From Anaerolineales bacterium (GTDB lineage: Bacteria; Chloroflexota; Anaerolineae; 4572-78; J111), in contig JABTUK010000003.1 of assembly GCA_015075405.1 (NCBI GenBank), positions 1,240,001 to 1,304,000 of the forward strand: a stretch of 64,000 bases of DNA, read 5' to 3'. Of the stretch, positions 8,004 through 15,231 are shown one piece after another. How positions within the stretch are numbered: the stretch's first letter is position 1; each line of letters starts with the position of its first letter. The position numbers and the translations under genes were made by a program. Below the pieces are notes generated by a model that worked only from the letters and a program-made list of their open reading frames with translations, had not been told where the DNA came from and did not search any database.

Positions 8004-9476
8004 ATGGCAAAATTAAAAACTCAATACCTGGTTGGGATTATAGTGATTCTGCTGCTTACGGCAAGCCTGTTCCTGGTCTGGCCGGCCCAGGGCGCTCCGC
8101 TGCTTTCGGAAGAACCCAATGAGCCGCATACTACCCTGGCATTACCGCTCTGGTCCATCGTCCCCTTTATTGGCTTGCTGTTGACCATTGGGGTGATGTC
8201 CTTTACGGCGGCCAACTTTCCGCACAGCCGCCTGGGGCACATGTGGGAGAGCAATCGCAATAAGTTAATTATCGCGCTGTTGTGGGCTTTGCCGGTTATT
8301 GTGCTGCTGGCGACATTGGAGGAGTGGACGCCCCTCCAACACAGCCTGGAAGAATACTTCTCGTTCATCGCCTTACTGTTTGCCCTGTTTGTCATTTCCG
8401 GGGGCATTTATTTGGAAGGCGATTTGAAGGCCACGCCGGCGGTCAACATTGCCTTTTTAAGCATCGGCGCGGTTCTGGCCAATTTTATCGGCACAACTGG
8501 GGCCAGCGTGCTGCTCATTCGGCCCTTGCTCAGAACAAATTCAGAGCGGCAGCACACTGTTCATATTCCGGTCTTTTTTATCTTTATCGTCAGCAACATC
8601 GGCGGCTGCCTGCTGCCCATCGGCGACCCGCCTCTGTTTTTGGGGTATCTGAAGGGCGTCCCCTTTTTCTGGACGCTCAAGTTGGTGGTCGAATGGCTGG
8701 TGGCGCTGGCCCTGGTTCTGGCCATCTTTTTTGTTTGGGATACCTTGAGTTATAAAAAAGAGTCGGCCTACGCTTTGAAACTCGACACCAAATTTTATCG
8801 CCCACTGAAAATGAAAGGGGGGCTAAATTTTCTGTGGTTGGCCGGGGTGCTGCTGGCGGTAATTTTTATCACCCCCAATAACCTGGCCGCCTGGGGCTTT
8901 GACAGCGGCCCTCTGAAATTTTTGCGGGAATATTTAATGTTGATCATGGCCGGCATGTCGCTGCTGACCTCACCGCTGAGCGCGGAAACGCGCCGGGAGA
9001 ATAACTTTACCTTTGCGCCTATTTTAGAGGTGGCCTACCTGTTCATCGGCATCTTTATAGCCATGATCCCTGCTTTGGAAATTCTCAAGGCCAACGGGGC
9101 CAGTATCGGCGTGACGGAAACCTGGCAGTTTTTCTGGGCCAGCGGCGGCTTGTCCTCGGTGCTCGACAATGCGCCGACCTATCTGACCTTTTTATCCCTG
9201 GCCCAGGGTTTGACCTCGGCTAATCCGGGCGTTTATCAAATCCCGGCTGACCTGGCCCACCTGGAAGTGACCACCGAGTTTTTGACCGCCATCTCGCTAG
9301 GGTCGGTTTTTATGGGGGCCAATACCTATATCGGCAACGGGCCAAACTTTATGGTCAAGGCCATTGCCGATGAATGGGGCTACAAAATGCCCGATTTCTT
9401 TACCTATATTTACAAATATTCTTTGCCCATTCTGATCCCGGTTTTTATCGTGATTACACTCATCTTTTTTATCTGA
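8004..9476 (+). CDS. CitMHS/NhaD-type sodium:proton antiporter or carboxylate transporter
   Basis: 490 residues and about 12 hydrophobic segments. Family-like motifs include FIGTTGASVLLIRPLLRTN, NIGGCLLPIGDPPLFLGYL, SVLDNAPTYLTFLSLAQG and MGANTYIGNGPNFMVKA. These Gly/Asp/Asn re-entrant motifs are typical of the ion transporter superfamily containing CitMHS and NhaD. ATG 8004 follows AGGTGG by 5 bases. The N-terminus holds one signal-anchor-like segment and an Ala/Pro-rich loop. The family is annotated both as sodium:proton antiporter and as citrate-type transporter, so ion exchange beside a sodium-coupled symporter is plausible but unproven. Gene 9489 follows by 12 bp. Confidence 0.88.
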   Translation: MAKLKTQYLVGIIVILLLTASLFLVWPAQGAPLLSEEPNEPHTTLALPLWSIVPFIGLLLTIGVMSFTAANFPHSRLGHMWESNRNKLIIALLWALPVIVLLATLEEWTPLQHSLEEYFSFIALLFALFVISGGIYLEGDLKATPAVNIAFLSIGAVLANFIGTTGASVLLIRPLLRTNSERQHTVHIPVFFIFIVSNIGGCLLPIGDPPLFLGYLKGVPFFWTLKLVVEWLVALALVLAIFFVWDTLSYKKESAYALKLDTKFYRPLKMKGGLNFLWLAGVLLAVIFITPNNLAAWGFDSGPLKFLREYLMLIMAGMSLLTSPLSAETRRENNFTFAPILEVAYLFIGIFIAMIPALEILKANGASIGVTETWQFFWASGGLSSVLDNAPTYLTFLSLAQGLTSANPGVYQIPADLAHLEVTTEFLTAISLGSVFMGANTYIGNGPNFMVKAIADEWGYKMPDFFTYIYKYSLPILIPVFIVITLIFFI

Positions 9477-9488
9477 ACGGAACGAACT

Positions 9489-9884
9489 ATGCTGCAAAAA
9501 CGCTCAATCTGGCGCGCCCTCTTTGGGGCGTTGGTGGGGGGCATGGGCGGCGTCAGCCTGACGGCCACCCTGCTGCCTTATATCATTGCCCAATTCATGG
9601 GGCGAATCTCACTGGAAGCTGTGGTTAACATGCGGGGGATGGCCCTGCTCATGGCCTTACTCTGGGCCATCGGCGGCGGCATCGTCGGGTGGCTGGGGGG
9701 AGAGCGCACCGGGGCCATGGTATTTGGCTTGTGCGGCCTGGTTACCGGCCTGACCCTGGCCCTCATCGCCGCGCCGGACAGTCCGCTGGTCATTGCCCTG
9801 GGCCTGATGGTTGGCTTGTTGTATGGGGCAGTGGGCGGCTTCATCATGGGCCGCGTTTTTCCCAGGTCGGCCCCTGAAACGTGA
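9489..9884 (+). CDS. Hypothetical Gly-rich membrane protein
   Basis: 131 residues with four Gly/Ala-rich hydrophobic segments (for example GALVGGMGGVSLTATLLPYI and GLMVGLLYGAVGGFIMGRVF) and an Arg/Ser tail. It starts 12 bp after the antiporter stop, so it is probably in the same transcript. The glycine-zipper style suggests close helix packing. I do not recognise the family; it could be an accessory to the antiporter. Confidence 0.7.
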   Translation: MLQKRSIWRALFGALVGGMGGVSLTATLLPYIIAQFMGRISLEAVVNMRGMALLMALLWAIGGGIVGWLGGERTGAMVFGLCGLVTGLTLALIAAPDSPLVIALGLMVGLLYGAVGGFIMGRVFPRSAPET

Positions 9885-9898
9885 GGCTGGTATAGTGC

Positions 9899-10009
9899 TC
9901 CAGAAAAGTATTCGCTACTAAATAGGTAGCAAGGTAGCAGGTAGCAGGTCACATAAGTTTGCTACTTTGCTACTTGCTACCTTGATGGTTGAGAAAGAAT
10001 TTTTCTGGA
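9899..10009. mobile_element. MITE-like element, family B, copy 1
   Basis: A 111-bp element with terminal inverted repeats TCCAGAAAAGT at the left and ATTTTTCTGGA at the right. Inside are GGTAGCAAGGTAGCAGGTAG and its inverted counterpart GCTACTTTGCTACTTGCTAC. Copy 2 at 39533-39633 is the same sequence in reverse orientation over its whole length, including the ends. It encodes no protein. Its right edge is 30 bp before the start of the receiver gene at 10040. Confidence 0.75.
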
Positions 10010-10039
10010 CATATACCTTAAATTTGAGGAAAATCCGTT

Positions 10040-10426
10040 TTGTCCCAAAAAGTTTTGATTGTTGACGACGAAACGAATATTGTCATCTCGCTGGAATTTC
10101 TCATCGCCCAGGCCGGCTACGACCTGCGGGTTGCCCACAACGGCCAGGAGGCCATGGAGCAGGTCGCTGCCTTTGAGCCGGATTTGATTCTGCTCGATGT
10201 GATGTTGCCCCATATCAACGGCTTTGAGGTCTGCCGCCGGGTGCGCGAAAACCCGGCCTGGCAACGCATCAAAATCATTATGCTCACCGCCAAAGGCCGA
10301 GAGGTCGAAGTGACCAAGGGCCTGGCCCTGGGGGCCGATGCTTATGTGACCAAACCTTTTTCTACCAAGGAATTGTTAGCCCAGGTACGAGATATTTTGG
10401 GAGACAATGAGTCGCTCACGGCTTGA
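10040..10426 (+). CDS. Single-domain response regulator (CheY-like), paralogue of 2190
   Basis: 128 residues consisting of one receiver domain, with Asp9-Asp10, phospho-acceptor Asp53 (LLDVMLP), Thr83 and Lys105 (VTKPFS). TTG is the likely start, 9 bases after GAGGA. It is a close paralogue of the receiver at 2190. The next gene overlaps its end by 20 bp, so the receiver and the pseudokinase-exonuclease are translationally coupled. It probably receives phosphate from the same or a related kinase, since its own partner lacks the catalytic residues. Confidence 0.93.
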   Translation: MSQKVLIVDDETNIVISLEFLIAQAGYDLRVAHNGQEAMEQVAAFEPDLILLDVMLPHINGFEVCRRVRENPAWQRIKIIMLTAKGREVEVTKGLALGADAYVTKPFSTKELLAQVRDILGDNESLTA

Positions 10427-12521
10427 ACTTATCCTCAAAGCAGCGAATATCGGCCTGGTTATGCTGGGCCTGGTGGCTGCCGCCCTCATCTTCAATTCGA
10501 CTACGGTGGGCGATTGGGCCATCTGGCTCTTGCTGCTGCTCATTGTTTTGCTGCTGGCGCTGGCCTTTACCCTTAATCACTTTTTCCAGGATTACCTTTT
10601 TGTGGCCCGCCGGCTGGTCGAAGAGATGAGCCTGATTCTCAGCGCCAATCCAGCCCACCGTATCTCGCCCACCGGCCCGTCCGAAATGCGGCAGTTGGCT
10701 CAAACTGCCAACAACTTTGCCGACCGTTTTCAAATCCTTCTGGCCGACGAGGATGACAAAATCCGGCGGGCCAGGGCCGACCTGGAAGAAGAGAAAAACC
10801 GGCTGTCGGTTTTGATGTCGGAGTTAACCGAAGGCGTGCTGGTTTGCAACATCGAAGGGCAGATTTTGCTCTACAACAGCCGGGCCAGACAACTGCTCAG
10901 CCAGACGCCCGGCCCCGAAACCCTGCCCGGCGCCGGCGGCTTTGTTGGGCTGGGCCGTTCCGTTTTTGGCCTGATGGACCGCCACGCCATCACCTATGCC
11001 CTGGAAAACCTGCTCTACCGCAGCCAGAAGCAGAACGGCCCGCTGGTCTCGCAGTTTGTCACCGCTGCCGCTAACGGCCAACTCATGCGCGCTCGCCTTG
11101 CCCTGGTGCTGGACCCCCAGCAGGCGCTGCGCGGCTTTATTTTAACCCTGGAAGATATTACCCGCCAACTGCAAACCAGCCACCGCCGTGATATGCTGCT
11201 TCAGGCCCTCACCGAGGGGGTCCGCGCCTCGCTGGGCAGCATCCGCGCCGCCATCGAAACTATCCGGGAGTATCCCGAAATGGATGAGGCCAAGCTGGAG
11301 CAGTTGCGCCACGTCATTTATGATGAGTCTCTTACCCTCAGCACCCGGCTCAACCAGACCACCGCTGAATACGCCGAAGATTTGAAGACCGATTGGCAGT
11401 TGGAGGAGATGCTGGGCAGCGATTTGTTGTGGGCCATTCAACATCGCTTTGAGGATAAGTTGGGCGTGACCACCACCCTGGAAATTCCAGAAGCTAATTT
11501 GTGGCTTAAAGTAGACACCTATGCAGTGGTTCAGGCCTTGACCTATCTGATGGCCCGGCTCAAAGCCGAGTGCGACATCCGCCAAGTTACCCTGTGTTTG
11601 AAGGCCTCGGGCCGCTTTGCCGTGTTAGATCTACTCTGGCCCGACGGCTCGACCGACATGGAAATGCTGTGGAGCTGGCAAAATCAAGCCCTCATCACCG
11701 AGGGCGAGGGCATGCCCCTGACCTTACGTGAAGTGGCCGAGCGACACGGCGGCGAAGTGTGGTGCCAGGCCGACCCCGCCAGCAGCAGCGCCTATTTTCG
11801 GCTGTTACTCCCCACCACCCAGCCCAAGCCGGTGCGCAGCGTCTCTATTTCCCAGGAAAGCCGGCCTGAATATTACGACTTTGACTTGTTCCACCAACCC
11901 GGCCAGAAACCGGAACTGGACCAGCGCCCCCTGTCGGAATTAACCTATACCGTGTTCGACACCGAAACGACCGGCCTGAGTCCCTCCGACGGCGATGAAA
12001 TTATCTCCATCGGCGCGGTGCGCATCGTCAACAGCCGGTTATTACGCCAGGAAATTTTTGACCAATTGATTGACCCCCGCCGGGCCATCTCCCGCGAGTC
12101 GATTAACATTCATGGCATCTCGCCCGACATGCTGCAAGGCCAGCCGACCATCGAACAGGTGCTGCCCCAATTCTGCCGCTTTAGCGAAGACACGGTGCTG
12201 GTGGCCCACAACGCTGCCTTTGACATGCGCCTGTTGCAGCTAAAAGAGGCCCAAACCGGGGTCAAATTTATCAATCCGGTTCTGGATACCCTGCTCCTGT
12301 CGGCGGTCATCCACCCCAACCTCGAAGGCCACAGCCTGGAAGCCATCGCCCGGCGGCTGGGCATCACCATCATTGGCCGCCACACCTCCCTGGGCGACGC
12401 CATCCTCACCGGCGAAATCTTCCTCAAGCTCATCCCCCTCCTGGCCGAGCGCGGCATTGTCACTCTGCAAGCGGCCCGCGCTGCGGCGCAAGAGACGTAT
12501 TATGCGAGATTGAGTTATTAG
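10407..12521 (+). CDS. Degenerate sensor kinase fused to a DEDDh 3'-5' exonuclease (DnaQ-like)
   Basis: 704 residues: two membrane helices (~12-55), a HAMP-like and coiled stretch, a PAS-like domain (~135-255), a histidine-kinase-like region (~255-480), then an exonuclease domain (~510-690). The kinase part is degenerate. Where HELRxPL is expected there is EGVRASLGSIRA, with no His, and the N, G1 and G2 boxes are not recognisable. The exonuclease is intact: FDTETTGL, HNAAFDMRLL and HTSLGDA supply D, E, D, H and D. This fusion occurs beside ActP-like symporters in other bacteria. The likely role is membrane signalling linked to nucleic-acid or nucleotide cleavage; the substrate is unknown. It overlaps the receiver gene by 20 bp. 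Confidence 0.88.
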   Translation: MSRSRLELILKAANIGLVMLGLVAAALIFNSTTVGDWAIWLLLLLIVLLLALAFTLNHFFQDYLFVARRLVEEMSLILSANPAHRISPTGPSEMRQLAQTANNFADRFQILLADEDDKIRRARADLEEEKNRLSVLMSELTEGVLVCNIEGQILLYNSRARQLLSQTPGPETLPGAGGFVGLGRSVFGLMDRHAITYALENLLYRSQKQNGPLVSQFVTAAANGQLMRARLALVLDPQQALRGFILTLEDITRQLQTSHRRDMLLQALTEGVRASLGSIRAAIETIREYPEMDEAKLEQLRHVIYDESLTLSTRLNQTTAEYAEDLKTDWQLEEMLGSDLLWAIQHRFEDKLGVTTTLEIPEANLWLKVDTYAVVQALTYLMARLKAECDIRQVTLCLKASGRFAVLDLLWPDGSTDMEMLWSWQNQALITEGEGMPLTLREVAERHGGEVWCQADPASSSAYFRLLLPTTQPKPVRSVSISQESRPEYYDFDLFHQPGQKPELDQRPLSELTYTVFDTETTGLSPSDGDEIISIGAVRIVNSRLLRQEIFDQLIDPRRAISRESINIHGISPDMLQGQPTIEQVLPQFCRFSEDTVLVAHNAAFDMRLLQLKEAQTGVKFINPVLDTLLLSAVIHPNLEGHSLEAIARRLGITIIGRHTSLGDAILTGEIFLKLIPLLAERGIVTLQAARAAAQETYYARLSY

Positions 12522-12595
12522 AAAAGAAAAGAACCGGTTCTATGAGCCTTTTTCCGGTAATACCAAAATTTCATCCAGGGATACCTTTCTTCTCC

Positions 12596-13051
12596 TTATG
12601 GGCCAACCAGCAGAGGGAGGACAGTAATTAAATGAGCAAAACGGGTAAAATCAGCCACATTGTGGGTTAATAAATGGCTGATATTGTGAATCTGCATCGG
12701 TGCAACCACGTTAGCATCGTGGATTTGCTTGCCACCAACCGTTACCCGGCTAACCAAATCTATCAATTTAGCGGAGACCAAAGCATTGTCTTCAACCAAA
12801 TGGAAATCAGTTTGGAAGATACGCACATTGGTTAAAACAGCGGCTAAGGGTAAGACAGTGCTGCTGCCAGGCCGGGTGGCGGCTACAAGATACTCCCTGA
12901 TAATTTGGGGACTTATAACTAACTCAACTCCCAAACGACGTGCTTCTTGTAGGACGTTACTGGCCGGTAGATGCCAGGGAGAGGCTGAATTGGTGGCAAA
13001 AATCAGAACATTGGTATCTACAAACAGTTTCTTAACGCCCGTTAGCGTCAT
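12596..13051 (-). CDS. PIN-domain ribonuclease toxin (VapC-like)
   Basis: About 151 residues. The PIN motif FVDTNVLI at the N-terminus, IREYL in the middle, IHDANVV and NVADF near the end supply the acidic metal-binding residues. ATG 13051 is chosen because it overlaps the upstream gene by 20 bp, the usual coupling in toxin-antitoxin pairs; a longer frame would need extra N-terminal residues unlike a PIN domain. It probably cleaves RNA when freed from its antitoxin. Confidence 0.82.
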   Translation of the reverse strand: MTLTGVKKLFVDTNVLIFATNSASPWHLPASNVLQEARRLGVELVISPQIIREYLVAATRPGSSTVLPLAAVLTNVRIFQTDFHLVEDNALVSAKLIDLVSRVTVGGKQIHDANVVAPMQIHNISHLLTHNVADFTRFAHLITVLPLLVGP

Positions 13052-13265
13052 ACAAATCCTCCCGGCGGAAGGTGGCCTCGGCAGCCCAGCCGGGCCAGGC
13101 AAAAACCTCTAGTTGGAGCGGCGGCGTTTCATCGGTTGGGGTTGGCGCTTCCTCAATCACCAGCACCACCCGGTGTTCGCCGGGCACAAAGGTTGAAGGC
13201 AACTGTAACCGCAAAATCAGTTCGCCTTCATCATTCACCAGGGCTGTTGTTTCAATGGTTCTCAT
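13032..13265 (-). CDS. Putative antitoxin partner of the PIN toxin
   Basis: 77 residues that begin like a short beta-rich DNA-binding antitoxin (TTALVNDEGELILRLQLPSTFVPGEH) and end in an acidic/aromatic tail suited to binding a toxin. The gene lies directly upstream of the PIN gene and overlaps it by 20 bp. I do not recognise the family by name; the call rests on size, position and the swapped-hairpin-like N-terminus. Confidence 0.65.
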   Translation of the reverse strand: MRTIETTALVNDEGELILRLQLPSTFVPGEHRVVLVIEEAPTPTDETPPLQLEVFAWPGWAAEATFRREDLYDANGR

Positions 13266-13388
13266 AAATCACCCCTTCATTTCTACTTGGTCATTACTGC
13301 TACTTTATTATAACATCTTTCCCCCCCACCTTCCAACCATTCCCCAGTTTGGACAATCCTCCCGTTTAATGCTATCATAGCTCCTTGT

Positions 13389-14999
13389 ATGACATCTCAC
13401 AGGCACCACCTCGCCGCCGGGGGAGCATTACTTCTGGCGGCATTTTTAATCACCGCCTGCGGCAGCGCAGCCGCCCCAGCACCCAACCCCGTTCCGGCCA
13501 CCCCCACCCCCCCAGCGATGACCAACGTCACGCCGACTCCTGTGCCTCCTATAGCCAGCCCAACCAACAGCCCTACCCTGGTCGAGCCTGAGCCGACCCT
13601 ACCTCAACCCGCCCTCGCCTCCTCGCCTCCCGCGCCCTCGCCTCTCCCCTCTCCCACCCTCATCGCCTCGCCTACCTCCACCTCACCGAACCTCGCGTCT
13701 TCGCCTCCCGCCGCCTCGCCTCAAGTCTCCCTCACCACCGTCACCCTGCCCACCTACCCCATCTGGGATTTTCTGACGGAGCAGACTGACCCGGTTTACA
13801 ATCTGCCGGTTTTCTACTTTGACCGCGCCGCCTTCGAGGCGGCCAACCCGTCCCCTACGCCCAAAGACTATACCGGCATTATCCTGGAAAATACCTATCT
13901 CCGGCTCACCTTTCTGCCCGAACTGGGCGGGCGGCTCTACAGCGCTGTTGTCAAGGCGACCGGACAGGAGATTTTCTATCACAATCCGGTCGTCAAACCC
14001 TCGCGTTACGGCGTGTTGCAGCCGTATGAGGCCAACTGGTGGCTGGCGACCGGCGGTATGGAGTGGGCCTACCCCACCCAGGAGCACGGCTATCGCTTCG
14101 GCGTGCCCTGGTTTTACAGCACCAGCGTCAGCAGCGAAGGCGCGACTATCACCCTGAGTGACATGGCCGAGGGCCGCGTCGGCGCAGAAGTTACCGTCAC
14201 CCTGCCGCCCGACAGCGCCGCCTTTACCGTCGCTCCCCGGCTGGTCAACAATACCGGCCAGGCTGTGCCGGTCCAGTTCTGGACCAACGCCGCCTTGACC
14301 CTCGGCGCGGCCTCGATGTCGCCCCAGACCCAATTTATCGTCTCCACCGACAAAATCATCGTCCACAGCCGGGGCGAGCCGGGCTGGACCGTCCCCGGCG
14401 AGCGGCAAGAGTCGTCCTGGCCTGTCGTTGGCGCAACCGATTTGCGCCAGTACAGCCAGTGGGCTAACTACCTGGGCTTTTTTGTGCCGGATATGGCCGC
14501 GCCTTTTATCGGCGCTTACAACCCGGAGACCGATGTCGGCGTGGCCCGCCTCATCCGGCCCGGCGAAGTGCCCGGCAACAAACTTTTTGCCTTCAGCACA
14601 ACTTTTCCCGACAAAAGTTACACCGACGACGGCTCGCAATATTTTGAACTGTGGGGCGGAGCCAATCGCGGCTTCTGGCCCGAAGACGACTTGACCGTGC
14701 CGCCGGGTGACGCCATCGAGTGGCGCGAGCGCTGGTGGCCGCTGGCCGGGCTGGGCGGCCTCACCTGGGCCAACGAGCACGCCGCCATCCACCTCCATCA
14801 AACTGGCCTGTCACTTTTGGTATCGCGCCCGCTTGGGGGTACAATCACCGTTTTGGCCGGGGAGACAATCTTTCTCACTCAACCCTTTACCGCCGACCCG
14901 GCCGCGCCACTGCGCTGGGAGTTTGCCGCACCGGCCCAACCCGTCCAGGTTCAAGTGGCCGATGGAAGCGGAACAATTTTATTGGATTATCAACCTTGA
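13389..14999 (+). CDS. DUF5107-like lipoprotein
   Basis: 536 residues. A signal peptide ends in the lipobox LITAC (Cys24), followed by a Pro/Thr/Ser-rich spacer to about residue 115 with simple repeats of the type SPxxSPxP. The remaining ~420 residues look like the DUF5107/aldose-mutarotase-like beta fold: NTYLRLTFLPELGGRLYSAV, GGMEWAYPTQEHGYRF, and GGANRGFWPEDD. Proteins of this fold bind carbohydrates. The lipoprotein is therefore probably anchored on the outer face of the cytoplasmic membrane with a sugar-binding domain on a flexible stalk. The family A repeat begins 12 bp after the stop. Confidence 0.8.
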   Translation: MTSHRHHLAAGGALLLAAFLITACGSAAAPAPNPVPATPTPPAMTNVTPTPVPPIASPTNSPTLVEPEPTLPQPALASSPPAPSPLPSPTLIASPTSTSPNLASSPPAASPQVSLTTVTLPTYPIWDFLTEQTDPVYNLPVFYFDRAAFEAANPSPTPKDYTGIILENTYLRLTFLPELGGRLYSAVVKATGQEIFYHNPVVKPSRYGVLQPYEANWWLATGGMEWAYPTQEHGYRFGVPWFYSTSVSSEGATITLSDMAEGRVGAEVTVTLPPDSAAFTVAPRLVNNTGQAVPVQFWTNAALTLGAASMSPQTQFIVSTDKIIVHSRGEPGWTVPGERQESSWPVVGATDLRQYSQWANYLGFFVPDMAAPFIGAYNPETDVGVARLIRPGEVPGNKLFAFSTTFPDKSYTDDGSQYFELWGGANRGFWPEDDLTVPPGDAIEWRERWWPLAGLGGLTWANEHAAIHLHQTGLSLLVSRPLGGTITVLAGETIFLTQPFTADPAAPLRWEFAAPAQPVQVQVADGSGTILLDYQP

Positions 15000-15010
15000 T
15001 AGCTCTCAGC

Positions 15011-15155
15011 CATGTCATTTCGACCGAAGGGAGAAATCCCTCTGATATTACTTTTACCCAAAATTTGCCGGACACAAGACCGGTTTTATCCAGCCAAACA
15101 ACCTTTAATTGCTGCTTCAAAGGGATTTCTCGGCCTTTGGCCTCGAAACGACATG
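15011..15155. repeat. Palindromic repeat, family A, copy 3
   Basis: CATGTCATTTCGACCGAAGG with GAGAAATCCC on the left and GGGATTTCTCGGCCTTTGGC, CTCGAAACGACATG on the right. The centre is longer than in copies 1 and 2 (about 90 bp) and unrelated in sequence. It is followed by short direct words (ACGCCTCACGCCTCACGCCT, 15210-15231) that run to the next start codon. Confidence 0.82.
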
Positions 15156-15231
15156 GCTCTGAAGGCCTACTAACTTTGAAAGACAGGTCGTGGTGCGTTA
15201 AAACTTTACGCCTCACGCCTCACGCCTCACT

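Noticed and set aside
13683..14801. Antisense open frame of 372 codons inside the DUF5107 lipoprotein
   Set aside because: It is a by-product of GC-rich codon use; the sense gene has a lipobox and domain motifs.
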